Shown: positions 1 through 9,486 of the stretch, piece after piece | How positions within the stretch are numbered: the stretch's first letter is position 1 | How the letters are laid out: the number at the start of each line of letters is the position of its first letter | NCBI GenBank assembly: GCA_013152715.1 | Contig: JAADFU010000023.1 | Location: 1 to 34,418 of the forward strand | Length of the DNA: 34,418 nt | Source of the DNA: Calditrichota bacterium | GTDB lineage: Bacteria; Zhuqueibacterota; Zhuqueibacteria; Thermofontimicrobiales; Thermofontimicrobiaceae | Reading direction: 5' to 3' | Made by a program: the position numbers and the translations under genes | Notes under the pieces: model-generated | What the model saw: only the letters and a program-made list of their open reading frames with translations | Databases searched by the model: none | What the model was told of the DNA's origin: nothing

Positions 1-2
1 AA

Positions 3-842
3 TACGATGAAAAATTAGCCGAAAAAATCACCTTTTTGCAATTTGTGCGTTGGGGATACCAGGAATATGTGGATATTTTCCGCGCAGCCTGGCAATTAAA
101 TCATCGTTTGCCGGCAGACAGCAGAAAGTTCAGGATACTCGGGTTGAATGACTCTCCCGATTGGAGCGTGATCAAAACGCAAGAAGATCGTGACAAAGAC
201 GAAATTAAGAAAAAAGTGTGGCGCGGAGGCGGAGAACATTTATGGGCGCAGCAAATTTTGCAAGAAGTGATTGCAAAAGGGGAAAAAGCGCTTGTGTACA
301 GCGGCATTCACCATGCGTTCACGGAATACTACCAGCCTATTTACGATGTCAAAAATCAAAAATTTATTCGGTTCGAAACCAGGCGCATGGGCAATTTCGT
401 TTACGACAAAATTGGCAAAAGGGCGATCACAATCTTTCTCCACTCTCCCTGGGTATCCCAAGACGGGTATGACAAAAAAGCAGTTTATCCGGTCGATGGG
501 ATTATTGATGTTGTGATGCGCGAAATTCCTCCTGCCCACCGGCGAGTGGGATTTGACGTAACAAACTCTCCGTTTGGCGAACTTCCATCGGCAACAAGTT
601 TCTATAAATACGGGTATGACAATTTTAAACTGAAGATGTTTTGCGACGGCTATATTTACCAGAAACCGTTTTCCGAATACGAAGGAGTGACGCCGATTAA
701 AAATTTTGTGAACCAGGAAAATTTAGCATACGCCAGACTGCAATCCCCCAATCCGGCTTTTCGCGACGCGACGGTAAAGGATTTTTACGACGCTGCGGTT
801 AGCGAGACGAATATGAAAAAAATACTGAACCATTTGTATTAG
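3..842 (+). CDS. 5'-truncated protein of unknown function
   Basis: The frame is open to the left edge of the window (it reads YDEKLAEKITFLQ before the first possible TTG at 36), so the N-terminus lies outside and only about 280 residues are seen. There is no signal peptide in the visible part and no membrane segment. A stretch around 'ALVYSGIHHAF', about 90 residues in, resembles the hydrophobic strand plus His segment seen in TraB/Tiki/ChaN-type folds, but the rest does not confirm this and I do not assign a family. The protein is rich in aromatic residues in its C-terminal half. It ends in a TAG at 840-842, and no clear terminator follows. That it is a real gene is supported by length and by codon use like its neighbours; its function is unknown. 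Confidence 0.7.
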   Translation, partial: YDEKLAEKITFLQFVRWGYQEYVDIFRAAWQLNHRLPADSRKFRILGLNDSPDWSVIKTQEDRDKDEIKKKVWRGGGEHLWAQQILQEVIAKGEKALVYSGIHHAFTEYYQPIYDVKNQKFIRFETRRMGNFVYDKIGKRAITIFLHSPWVSQDGYDKKAVYPVDGIIDVVMREIPPAHRRVGFDVTNSPFGELPSATSFYKYGYDNFKLKMFCDGYIYQKPFSEYEGVTPIKNFVNQENLAYARLQSPNPAFRDATVKDFYDAAVSETNMKKILNHLY

Positions 843-1009
843 CTCGACTGTGTCTGGCTGTGTCTTCGACAGAAATTCCGCCGCATCCTGGGATTTCAGT
901 GTCTCGCTGGTCACAAAATCAGACATGATCTGGCAGGAGCCCAGACGCGTTTATTCTGATTCTCGAATAGCATGTAAGTCAGGCAATTTCCTCTTTTTAT
1001 ATTTTTTAC

Positions 1010-1038
1010 TTGACAATTTCTATTTTTTTTAATATACT
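1010..1038 (+). promoter_or_regulatory. sigma-70 promoter for the repeat-containing secreted protein
   Basis: TTGACA (1010-1015) and TATACT (1033-1038) are separated by exactly 17 nt, and a T-rich tract precedes the -35. The start codon of the next gene is about 350 nt downstream, so the transcript would carry a long leader. Confidence 0.7.
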
Positions 1039-1045
1039 ATTATGG

Positions 1046-1398
1046 TTTTACTAACGATTTGCAAGAGCGCTCACTGACGCTCTGTTATCCTCTCGCACCC
1101 TTCTTATTTGACCTGATTCGCGCAATTGTGCGCGCTAAACGCAATCGTTGCTGAACTGATCAAATCATGCAGATGACCCCCTCCTAAAAAACACTTCGGT
1201 CGTTTTGCCCAAAAAAAGAGGTTGATGTACTAATAAATCAAGCGACGAGTTCGCTCTAAAAAACGCTAAATGACTTTGCACTGATTTTCATGGGCATATC
1301 TGTGGATTGGCTGACAGACATTACCCTATTTATTTTTAATAATGTCTATTTCATTTGATTCACATAAAAATCAAATTACTAAAAGAAAGGAACACAAA
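1046..1398 (+). other. long 5' leader without a gene
   Basis: This is about 350 nt between the predicted transcription start and the ATG at 1399. No convincing reading frame is present. Small hairpins can be drawn: AGAGCG (1064-1069) with CGCTCT (1078-1083), and GCGCA (1120-1124) with TGCGC (1129-1133). No riboswitch family was recognised. The leader ends in a good ribosome binding site (AAAGGA) before 1399. Confidence 0.4.
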
Positions 1399-4300
1399 AT
1401 GAGGAAGCAAAAACATTTTTCCTGGTTCTCCTTGGTGGTGATTTTGATAATGATTCACATGCTGGGATTTGCTTCATCCGGACGATGCCAACTTTCAGTT
1501 GTTTCTATGTCCCCCGCTGATGGCGAAACAAAAGTCGATAGCGTCGTGACTTTTGAAATTAGCTTTAGCGCCGCTCTCGATACCTCCGCCCGTTTCCCCA
1601 TGCCCGGAGATTTCTTTCTCGATCTATTAATTCCCGAAGACAGCCTGCTGTCTCCGCCGGATAGCGTCAGTCTCAGCGCCGACTTGAAAACTGTCCGGCT
1701 CCATAATATTAGATTATTTCCTGATACGAGATATTTTTTTGGCGTATTAGCGGCAAAAAGTCAGGCTGGCGATTCGCTGGATCAGCCGGCGGTGGTCACC
1801 TTTACTACCGGCGCAACACTTCCCACCGGCTCTGTTTCCGGCACGGTAACTTTTCCTAACGGCAAGTTACAAGGCGCGTTGGTCGCGCTGTTTCCGGATT
1901 TATTTGAAGGCGCGCCGCTGTCGGGCGCAGTTGTCGATCCGTCCACCGGCGCGTACACGATTTCTTACGTGGAGCCGGGAACGTATTTCCCGATCACCGT
2001 CAAGGATGTCTCCGGCGACGGCGAAGCCGACATGTTCAATCAAGGCGATCCGATGGGAATTTACGATCCGAATGGTGACACAATCCCGGACAGTATTTCC
2101 GTTGCGGAAGGCCAGCTAATATCCGGAATTGATATGGAGCTGCGCCTCCCAGAAACTACGACCGCTCGACAAAATATTGAACTGGCTGAAACCTTTGCGA
2201 CCACAATGTTTCCCGATGCGTTTTTAGCCGCAGTTGGCGCCCAGGGCTTTCAGACCGATGGCAGTGCGATTCTCTGGATGTATTTTTATATGTCGCCTTC
2301 CGAGCAAAAAGGAATTAGTTTCATTGCCACAAGCGTTATCTCTGTCTGGGGAGTCGAGGAAGACTTGCCTCCGGATGCGGTTGCTTTACCCGATGGCTGG
2401 ATTGACAGCGATGTTGCGGCAGATACAGCAAACGCTCATGGCGGACTTGATTTTGTTAATAGTCATGCTGTAACTGAAATTATGGCGCAATTATTCTGGA
2501 TCGATTTGGGCAAAACCGGTGCTTTGAGTGAAGATGCGCCAATCCGGACAAAAAAAATATTCGGACAAAAACTTACATTTCCCAGACAGAATTCGATTAG
2601 CGCTGAGGCAAGGGCAGTCTGGCTGATCGATTATTGGGATCAAGGCACAGACGACGACCTTGTCATTTTGATCGACGCGCTTTCGGGCGAGTTTATTCCC
2701 ATAAATCCTCCGACAGGTCCCCCGACTACGGCGAGATTCAATTTGGACGCTGCCAAGCAAGCAGCGCAAAACTGGGCTTCGGATGCGCAATTAGGAATGG
2801 TCGGTCAACATCAGGGTGATTTAACGCCTGACGGAAAAACGGAAACGTGGTTCTTTTATTACTTCTCAACCAGTTTAGATTCGGGGAAATTATTTTTCCT
2901 TTCAAATGGGCAGTTAATCGCAGAACGCGATCCTGACTGGCCACTACCGACAAGTAAGGCTCTCCCGAAAAATTGGATCGACAGTGATGCGGCAACGGCA
3001 GTTGCGGAAACAAATGGCGGGAGCGATTACAGAAATTCCAATAGCGACGTCTGGGTGACAGCAGGCGTGTCGAGAGGCTTTTATCCCCAGTTGCCCGATT
3101 CCGCCGCGTGGTGGATAGATTATTCTTCTTCCACTTCGGATCCCCTGTCGATTCTCATCGACGCAGTGACAGGCGAATTGATTAAACCTGATACTACAAC
3201 TACTGAATTTACAGCACGTTACAGATTACAAGATGCGAATCAGGAAGCGCAAAACTGGGCTTCTGACGCTGTTTTAATTCATGTCGGTCCCGGGTCGCCA
3301 TTGCCACCGGATGGCAAAAGCTCGATTTGGGCATATTCATATTATTCTCCGTCCCAAAACACAGGCCGAATTTTTTATGCCATGGTTGCCGGACCCATTT
3401 CAAGTGAAAATTTAAGCGCCCGACTGCCATCGAATGAAGCGCTGCCGGAAAACTGGATCGACAGCGACGTCGCCACGGCGGCAGCAGAAGCCAATGGCGG
3501 CAGTGCTTATCGCTCCCGAAATCCTAACGCAATAATGGTGGGAAATACTTCAAAAAATATGCTGGAATATTACGGCAGACCCTCAAAAGCGGTTTGGAGA
3601 TTTGTTTACGGTTCTTACAGCGAAACAACCATGTTCATTTTTATCGATGCTGTTTCAGGCGCCCATCTCTCCACTAAAACAGACGTAGCAACTGATGCTC
3701 GCTTTAATCTTGAAGCGGCAAATTTCTGTGCTCAGGGATTTGCGCCAGACGCAGAATTAACATTCGTGATGAACAATACTGGCTCGTTAGATGAACAAGG
3801 CAGATCGTCGGATAGCTGGCTGTTTAGCTATTACTCTTCCAACAAAGATGATTTTATCAGCTATCAGATTATTGCGGGTCAGGTAGTTTTTGTTTATCCG
3901 TTCAACGGTAGCCCGTTTGCCTCCCAAGATGCTTTACCAACTAATTGGATGAACAGCAGTCAGGCCGTGTCTATTGCCGATGCTCATGGAGGCAGCGCTT
4001 ATCGTGGCGAAAATGTACCTGTGCAAGGATTTTTGACAAAGAATTTTCAAAGCGAAAGTTACGACGTCCCTGCAGGGACCGCAGTCTGGCTAATTCAGTA
4101 TCTTGATACGGATTTTTCCGTGTTGATAGATGCCGTCACCGGAGAAGTAATTTTACCTAGCGCCGTTACTTCAAAAAATGAACAAAAGATCGTTCCCGAA
4201 GATTATTCATTGAGTCAAAATTATCCCAATCCCTTCAATCCGGAAACAACCATCGAATACGGAATTCCCCGGGCTTCGAATGTTGAAATTACTATCTTTA

Positions 4301-4476
4301 ATGTGCAGGGAGAAAAAATTGCCAATGTAATGCGAAACTTTCAGCAGCCGGGTTATCACAAAATTCGTTGGGACGGCAGAAACGAAAGTGGGAAACCAGT
4401 TGCCAGCGGCATTTATCTGTTTCAATTGAAAGCGAATGATTTCACAGCGGTGAAGAAAATGCTGCTTTTGCGATGA
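1399..4476 (+). CDS. Secreted T9SS-sorted protein with Ig-like domain and four PepSY-like repeats
   Basis: I chose the ATG at 1399 because AAAGGA lies just upstream and a classic signal peptide follows (basic start, then a hydrophobic run ending near residue 31); an earlier ATG at 1342 lacks both. The 1025-residue product has an SbsA/Big_5-type Ig-like domain (about 32-138), a carboxypeptidase-regulatory-like beta domain (about 143-250), then four repeats of 150-178 residues (about 256-433, 445-594, 606-756, 766-918). Each repeat has a 'NWIDSD'-like segment, an 'A..NGGS.Y' segment and an ending near 'W.IDY...LIDAVTGE', which resembles PepSY units. Residues about 933-1025 form a T9SS type A sorting domain ('QNYPNPFNP', then 'SGIYLFQLKA' and a basic end). 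It should be exported and anchored or released by T9SS. The ligand or role of the repeats is unknown; PepSY units often inhibit proteases, but that is only family knowledge. Confidence 0.85.
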   Translation: MRKQKHFSWFSLVVILIMIHMLGFASSGRCQLSVVSMSPADGETKVDSVVTFEISFSAALDTSARFPMPGDFFLDLLIPEDSLLSPPDSVSLSADLKTVRLHNIRLFPDTRYFFGVLAAKSQAGDSLDQPAVVTFTTGATLPTGSVSGTVTFPNGKLQGALVALFPDLFEGAPLSGAVVDPSTGAYTISYVEPGTYFPITVKDVSGDGEADMFNQGDPMGIYDPNGDTIPDSISVAEGQLISGIDMELRLPETTTARQNIELAETFATTMFPDAFLAAVGAQGFQTDGSAILWMYFYMSPSEQKGISFIATSVISVWGVEEDLPPDAVALPDGWIDSDVAADTANAHGGLDFVNSHAVTEIMAQLFWIDLGKTGALSEDAPIRTKKIFGQKLTFPRQNSISAEARAVWLIDYWDQGTDDDLVILIDALSGEFIPINPPTGPPTTARFNLDAAKQAAQNWASDAQLGMVGQHQGDLTPDGKTETWFFYYFSTSLDSGKLFFLSNGQLIAERDPDWPLPTSKALPKNWIDSDAATAVAETNGGSDYRNSNSDVWVTAGVSRGFYPQLPDSAAWWIDYSSSTSDPLSILIDAVTGELIKPDTTTTEFTARYRLQDANQEAQNWASDAVLIHVGPGSPLPPDGKSSIWAYSYYSPSQNTGRIFYAMVAGPISSENLSARLPSNEALPENWIDSDVATAAAEANGGSAYRSRNPNAIMVGNTSKNMLEYYGRPSKAVWRFVYGSYSETTMFIFIDAVSGAHLSTKTDVATDARFNLEAANFCAQGFAPDAELTFVMNNTGSLDEQGRSSDSWLFSYYSSNKDDFISYQIIAGQVVFVYPFNGSPFASQDALPTNWMNSSQAVSIADAHGGSAYRGENVPVQGFLTKNFQSESYDVPAGTAVWLIQYLDTDFSVLIDAVTGEVILPSAVTSKNEQKIVPEDYSLSQNYPNPFNPETTIEYGIPRASNVEITIFNVQGEKIANVMRNFQQPGYHKIRWDGRNESGKPVASGIYLFQLKANDFTAVKKMLLLR

Positions 4477-4550
4477 AGCTATTTTTCAAATGATTTTTTT
4501 GCAAGCGTTTGTTTGCCAGGCGATTAGTAGCTTTTAAATCAGAAATTTAT

Positions 4551-4752
4551 AGTTTCGAGTTTCGGGTTTGTAGTTTCGAGAATCAATTTTTAAAAGAATG
4601 TTTTCGGGAAATACAAATATAAATTAACTAATTTAAGTTTAATTTTAAAATAACTGAACTATCTTGTATTATTTTGCACTAAAACGTAATTTTATTTAAA
4701 CGATCGCACTTCCATTCAACAGTTCGTAACTCGAAACGCAAAACTCGAAACT
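4551..4752. repeat. Inverted repeat of TTTCGAG-type motifs around an AT-rich core
   Basis: AGTTTCGAGTTT (4551-4562) is perfectly complementary to AAACTCGAAACT (4741-4752). Each arm carries further TTTCGAG or CTCGAAA copies (to 4580 on the left, from 4721 on the right). About 140 bp of very AT-rich DNA lies between the arms. The stretch 4477-4854 holds no gene. It may be a small non-coding mobile repeat; this is inference. Confidence 0.5.
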
Positions 4753-4854
4753 CTTGTCAGAAATATTCAGTTGCGATAATGTCAATACGGTAAGCTCGGA
4801 ATCGAAAGTGCCAAAAAATCTCGAGCGTAATTTTCTAATTTTCCGTATTTTTGC

Positions 4855-4883
4855 TTGACAATGGCGGTTTTTTTTGATATAAT
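4855..4883 (+). promoter_or_regulatory. sigma-70 promoter for the UroD-like gene
   Basis: TTGACA (4855-4860), a 17-nt spacer and a perfect TATAAT (4878-4883). The predicted transcript starts near 4890, about 85 nt before the ATG at 4976. Confidence 0.75.
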
Positions 4884-4975
4884 ATTCTATCTTAATTTTT
4901 ACGCCACAAAACGCGCGGAAGAAGAGATAAATATTGCCAGATTGGCTTTAAAAACTTTTTAGTTAGAAAGTTTAC

Positions 4976-5956
4976 ATGACAAGTCGTCAACGATTCCATG
5001 AAACAATGCACTTTGGCACACCTGATCGCGTACCTTACCTTGAAGAAGGTATTCGCAAAGATGTTATTGAATCCTGGTATCGGCAAGGCTTGTCCCGAAA
5101 AACAGATATTTCTGATTTATTTAAAATTGACCATTCGCATGAAGTTGAATTGGATTGTGATCTGCTTTCAACTTTACCTAACCGGCCTACTTCGCTTGAA
5201 GAACTATCCCAATTAAGAAATCACCTTAATTCGGAAAAATTATCTCGATTTTGGAGAAAACAGCAAAAAAAGATACGCCTGTGGCAAAAGAAAGATCATA
5301 TCATATTTATTAGAGTGCATCGGGGCTTTTTCTTGTCAATGGGAGTACATAACTGGGGAGGATTCACAGAAATCATATCATTGCTGCTTGATGATCCGGG
5401 ATTCGTGCGGGAAGCGATGCTAATTCAAGGTGAGTTTACAGCGAAATTATTGGATGAAGTTTTACAGGATATTGAGATTGATGCAGTTATATTTAGTGAA
5501 CCAATCGCCGGAAACGAAGGTCCGCTAATTTCACCAACGATGTATGAGGAGTTTATTCTAAAAAGTTACCACCCAATATTAGATATTGCCAATAAACATG
5601 GGATCGACACTATAATATTAAGGACTTATGCAAATATTCGAAAATTAATCCCCAATATTTTGAAAAATGGATTCAATTGTTTATGGGCTTGTGAGACAAA
5701 TAGCATCGCCATGGATTATCGAGATTTACGCAAAGAATTCGGTCATGATTTGCGCCTTATTGGTGGTATCGATGTCGACGCATTACGATATGATAAAGCC
5801 ACTATCCGTCAAGAAATAGAAGAAAAAGTACCTGAACTCATTGCCAGTGGCGGTTTTGTTCCGATAGCAAATGGTCGTATTCGCAAAGATATCTCTTTCG
5901 AGAATTACGTTTATTATCGAAGTTTATTAGAACAGATAACAAGTAATAAAAATTAA
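4976..5956 (+). CDS. Uroporphyrinogen decarboxylase (UroD)-family protein, methyltransferase-like
   Basis: The N-terminus 'RQRFHETMHFGTPDRVPY' is the typical opening of the UroD/MtaA-type TIM-barrel family, and the C-terminal part ('LIGGIDVDAL', 'GGFVPIANGRI') matches the end of such barrels. The middle has 'EPIAGNEGPLISP' and 'YHPILDIANKHG', as in corrinoid methyltransferase relatives. At 326 residues it is near the family norm. The arginine-rich 'RQAGRYLPEY' loop of true heme-pathway HemE is absent, so I do not call it hemE; a corrinoid- or cobalamin-linked methyl transfer role is more likely by family, with unknown substrate. It stands alone, with its own promoter and no corrinoid protein or heme gene nearby. 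The ribosome site (AGAAAG) is weak, but the ATG follows it directly and the sequence is conserved-looking from residue 2. Confidence 0.8.
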   Translation: MTSRQRFHETMHFGTPDRVPYLEEGIRKDVIESWYRQGLSRKTDISDLFKIDHSHEVELDCDLLSTLPNRPTSLEELSQLRNHLNSEKLSRFWRKQQKKIRLWQKKDHIIFIRVHRGFFLSMGVHNWGGFTEIISLLLDDPGFVREAMLIQGEFTAKLLDEVLQDIEIDAVIFSEPIAGNEGPLISPTMYEEFILKSYHPILDIANKHGIDTIILRTYANIRKLIPNILKNGFNCLWACETNSIAMDYRDLRKEFGHDLRLIGGIDVDALRYDKATIRQEIEEKVPELIASGGFVPIANGRIRKDISFENYVYYRSLLEQITSNKN

Positions 5957-6020
5957 AAAACCGGCGAACTCCTGCAAAGCTGCAAACCCTGGGAGATAGG
6001 AATTCGCCGATTTCATATTT
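5955..6020. terminator. Bidirectional rho-independent terminator
   Basis: CGGCGAA (5962-5968) pairs with TTCGCCG (6003-6009), and the stem extends inward through TCCT/AGGA after one mismatch. An A tract precedes it and a T-rich stretch follows, so on the minus strand the stem is followed by TTTTTTAATTTT. It lies between convergent genes (stops at 5956 and 6050) and can serve both. Confidence 0.75.
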
Positions 6021-6049
6021 TGAAAATAGCAACTACGCAAATTAGTGAA

Positions 6050-9000
6050 TCATCTCAACAGTGACATCTTCCTCACTTGCCTGAAATTACCCGCGCGAAT
6101 CTCGTAGAAATAAATACCGGAAGAAACCTTCTCCCCGATCTCGTTTTTTCCGTCCCAGGAAATTTGATGACTTCCGGCAGGACTTTCTTTATCCAAAAGC
6201 GTGCGAATTTTCTGCCCCAGCGCATTGTAAATGACCAGTTTTACTTTTGCTTGCTGCGGCAAATCAAAAGCAATCGTCGTTGTCGGATTGAAAGGATTGG
6301 GATAGTTCTGCTTCAAAGCAAAAACTGTCGGCAGTGGTTTCTTTTTGGCGATAATGCGAATATTTGCCTCGGCACTCATTTCGATAGAATTGTTGAGGCG
6401 AAAACTTTCCACGGAAATATTTCCCGATGCGCCCGGTTGTTCCGCTGCTTGAAAAACGAGCTCGATGGCTTGGTCTTCCCCATTCAGTTCGACCGGTGAA
6501 AAACCCGTGAGGCGCAATACCCCTTTTCCGTTGTCATTTTTGAAAAGCTGTAATTGATCCGATTGAATTTTGGAATTGACTGCTTTGAGCTGAAATAATT
6601 TGTTGTCAAAATGAATCACTGCGTCAAATGAGAATACTTCCTCGATTCCGGCCAATTTCAACGGCACAATAAATTCTTCTCCCGCTGCAACTTTCATGTC
6701 TTCCAGATAGGGATAAATTTCTTTTGAGTTGTTCACTTTTGCCATGAAATAGCCAGGCTCCCAATTTCCGTCCACGTCGCCGATGAGAACGGCAGTGAAA
6801 TTTTGATCGGCAAAATTGCCACTGAGCTGCTGGAAATTTCTGCTCGAGGGCTTGAAAACCCAGTCACTCACATGAGAGCCTCCCCCAATAGGAATGCCTA
6901 CGGCAAACTGCGCAATCAGAGAAGCGTCGTAGAGCTGCACTTGGCCGTTTTCGTCCACATCGGCTGCCAGCAGTTCTTCTTCAGTGGGATTGGCGTAAAT
7001 CCCCATGGCAATGCGAGCCGCGAGCGAAGCGTCAAATCCTAAAATCGCTGTTTCGTCAAGCTGACCCGATTTGGAAACGGTTACTGTGTAATCAAGGCCG
7101 CCGGGGAGCGAAGAAAATGCAAACGTGCCCGCGCCCGTTGTCTTTTGTGACAAAGTCGTCCCGCCGGATAATGCAACCTGAGCGTCTGCAATGGGCAAAC
7201 TGCCATTTTGGTAGTAAACGCCACCGGAAATTGAGTAAAATTGCTGCTGATTTTGCACTCCCTGCCAAATTAGCGCCGGGTCGCCGTAAAGATTGAAATC
7301 GAATAAATTTTGCCAGCAAACCCAGCCCCATGACTGGAACATAAAATGATTGGCGTAATAAACTTTTGAATCGAAAAGAGCATCGCCGACTTTGTCATTT
7401 TGATCAATCAAATAGTGGAAAAAGAAGTAATCAATCGACGCATTCCCGCCATGATTTTGATGCTGCCAGCCAACGGTGTACCACGACAAGCGACTGGAAG
7501 CAACAATTCCGGCAGAGCCGCGTCTGATCATTGTTCTGCCGAGACTGGTTCTTTCCGGATATCCGTTGTCGCACGAATTAGCAAAAATGATCGCCGGATA
7601 CGAATCATTCAAAGAATTGCAATCCGAAGTCGTGATTATCGCGCTCCAGTTAAACTCGCCGGCGCTGGATTCGGGAACATTGTCTCCGTCGTCAGACGCC
7701 CAATATTTGCGATAAGCGCCACCGGAACTGCCATGAGCCCACCAGTTAACAATGCCGTAGTGCCCGGAACTCCATTCATTGATCGCGTGATTGTGCGTCA
7801 GACCCTGATCTGAGGGAAAACTGCTGGAATCTATTCCGGCGCGCTCGTACATTGTTGTGGCGTTTCCGCCTGCGTTCTCCAGCAAAGTTTTGTGGATTTC
7901 CATCAGTGCTGCCCCATCGGTTTTGGACCAGCCTTTGCCGTCTTCATTGGCGTAATTGCTCATCGCGCCCAACAAAAGTCCGTTCTTTTTCCAGACACCT
8001 TGCTCGCCTTCAAAGGCGATTAATTTTTCACAAATATTTTCTACTGTGCCGGCATCGCTCCAGGGAATGCGCCCGACAATCACTTCCGGCACCCAGTCCG
8101 GATTGTCTTCTCCGTACTCGCCAAATTTGCCGTCATTATCCGCATCCCAGTCACCGGTTAAATCAGCGTAGTAGTAGTCAGTCGGCGTATTTTCGCTCGT
8201 GGAATTTGCTTTCGGCGAGCAGATACGCATGGGGACGTCGTTGACATCCCCAACCAAAAGCACGTATTCAAGGCCCCAGTCACTATATTTTTCAATTAAA
8301 AAATTTCTGATTTTCTCTGCCAGGTCACTGCCGTTGTAATTGTCAAAAATCCATTCTATTGAAACAATAGCCACAGAATAGCCCAGACTCTGCTTCCAAT
8401 TGACAAAAGAAGCCAAAGTATTCTCCAGTGCCGCCGTTGTTATTATTACATAATTCGCTGAACTACCGTCGGGGAGAGGATACTTTTTGGACGCAAACTG
8501 GCGACGCAATTTTTCGAATGACAGAATTTTGCCACCTTGCTTATTTGGGATCTCTTTTGCAAGGGTCGGCGCCGAGGTCGTTGATTTTCTGTAATTGACG
8601 ATGATTTGTGCACGAGGAAAATATTTTAACTTTTTTTGAATCGGATTGAAAGCGAATGGCACAAATATCACTCGCACAAACCTCACATTTCGATAACTAC
8701 CTTCTCCGACCATCCAGGCGGGTTTTTCAGGAAAAAAAGAATCTATTTCAAAAATGGATTTATTTTTTTTATAAATTGATTTTGCTTCGTCAATCAAGGC
8801 TTGTCTTTCTACCATGGGCAAAGTCAATGGCGCTGACCGAATTTGAAACTCACCATTGATTTCAAACTCTCCCTCCGGAACGACTTCCACCGACAAAATG
8901 TCGGCATTTTCAGGCAACTCGATCATAAAAGTCTTCGCAGGAAGCATCGGCTCGCCCGGTGTGAGTAGATTGCCAAAAGCTTCCATTCTGATTTCATGAA

Positions 9001-9139
9001 AGCCATCACCTAATTTAATTATGTGAAACGAATTTGACTTAATCTCTGTAATAAATTGCTCACTCTTCGCATTTGTTGTCAAACACGCAAGCCAAATTAT
9101 CAATAAAAATACCCACCGACTACGCTTCCCGCCACGCAT
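6050..9139 (-). CDS. Gingipain-type C25 cysteine protease with dockerin-like, cohesin-like and T9SS sorting domains
   Basis: This 1029-residue secreted protease begins with a signal peptide (about 1-25) and a gingipain-type propeptide region. The C25 catalytic domain spans about 228-620, with the His in 'NWWAHGSSGG' (His469) and the Cys in 'ANSCDNGYPE' (Cys523). A carboxypeptidase-regulatory-like beta domain follows (about 635-692), then a dockerin-like segment (about 695-792) with paired 'ASLAARIAMGI' and 'ASLIAQFAVGI' helices and calcium-loop-like 'ADVDENGQV' and 'GDVDGN'. A cohesin-like beta domain (about 800-930) comes next, and the end is a T9SS type A sorting domain (about 937-1029, 'QNYPNPFNP'). 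The ATG at 9139 has AAAGGA upstream. The protein should be exported through the Sec and T9SS routes and act outside the cell on proteins. A cohesin-like and a dockerin-like module in one chain is unusual and may allow self-assembly; that is inference. Confidence 0.92.
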   Translation of the reverse strand: MRGGKRSRWVFLLIIWLACLTTNAKSEQFITEIKSNSFHIIKLGDGFHEIRMEAFGNLLTPGEPMLPAKTFMIELPENADILSVEVVPEGEFEINGEFQIRSAPLTLPMVERQALIDEAKSIYKKNKSIFEIDSFFPEKPAWMVGEGSYRNVRFVRVIFVPFAFNPIQKKLKYFPRAQIIVNYRKSTTSAPTLAKEIPNKQGGKILSFEKLRRQFASKKYPLPDGSSANYVIITTAALENTLASFVNWKQSLGYSVAIVSIEWIFDNYNGSDLAEKIRNFLIEKYSDWGLEYVLLVGDVNDVPMRICSPKANSTSENTPTDYYYADLTGDWDADNDGKFGEYGEDNPDWVPEVIVGRIPWSDAGTVENICEKLIAFEGEQGVWKKNGLLLGAMSNYANEDGKGWSKTDGAALMEIHKTLLENAGGNATTMYERAGIDSSSFPSDQGLTHNHAINEWSSGHYGIVNWWAHGSSGGAYRKYWASDDGDNVPESSAGEFNWSAIITTSDCNSLNDSYPAIIFANSCDNGYPERTSLGRTMIRRGSAGIVASSRLSWYTVGWQHQNHGGNASIDYFFFHYLIDQNDKVGDALFDSKVYYANHFMFQSWGWVCWQNLFDFNLYGDPALIWQGVQNQQQFYSISGGVYYQNGSLPIADAQVALSGGTTLSQKTTGAGTFAFSSLPGGLDYTVTVSKSGQLDETAILGFDASLAARIAMGIYANPTEEELLAADVDENGQVQLYDASLIAQFAVGIPIGGGSHVSDWVFKPSSRNFQQLSGNFADQNFTAVLIGDVDGNWEPGYFMAKVNNSKEIYPYLEDMKVAAGEEFIVPLKLAGIEEVFSFDAVIHFDNKLFQLKAVNSKIQSDQLQLFKNDNGKGVLRLTGFSPVELNGEDQAIELVFQAAEQPGASGNISVESFRLNNSIEMSAEANIRIIAKKKPLPTVFALKQNYPNPFNPTTTIAFDLPQQAKVKLVIYNALGQKIRTLLDKESPAGSHQISWDGKNEIGEKVSSGIYFYEIRAGNFRQVRKMSLLR

Positions 9140-9486
9140 GGCACCCGTCCTTTCTATTCATCCTTGTTGTGCACAATTTCAAAATGCAATTGCCATTTTC
9201 GCTAAACAGAATTCAATTTACAATCCTTCATATCGCTTTATTGGCAATTCGACAGAAAAACAAAGATTTAGACTCAATTTTGTTAACATTTTGTTATGGC
9301 TTAATTTTCGATTTTCATTAAAGTTTTACAATTTGACAATGGAAATATTTTTTGTAGAAATGACAGATTGCGAAATTGAGGAATAAAGTTGCAAAAGCCA
9401 TTCGCTATTATTTAGTCAAATACTATACCAGAATTAAAAAATATTTTTTTTGAAGAAAATTTGAGGTAAAAACACTTGGCAAGAAG
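9140..9486. other. Intergenic region without a recognised gene
   Basis: This AT-rich stretch lies upstream of the C25 protease (minus strand) and downstream of the ABC ATPase gene. Apart from the protease ribosome site (AAAGGA on the minus strand, just after 9139) I see no convincing promoter pair, RNA gene or repeat. Two short plus-strand frames overlap here but show no family features. Confidence 0.5.

Noticed and set aside
1342-1398. Upstream in-frame ATG at 1342 as the start of the repeat protein
   Set aside because: It has no ribosome site and would put 19 charged residues before a normal signal peptide; 1399 has AAAGGA and starts the signal peptide.
5962-6009. Possible cyclic-di-GMP or other riboswitch because of GCAAAGCTGCAAACC in the loop
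   Set aside because: It lies after both stop codons between convergent genes and is followed by U-tracts, so a terminator explains it better.
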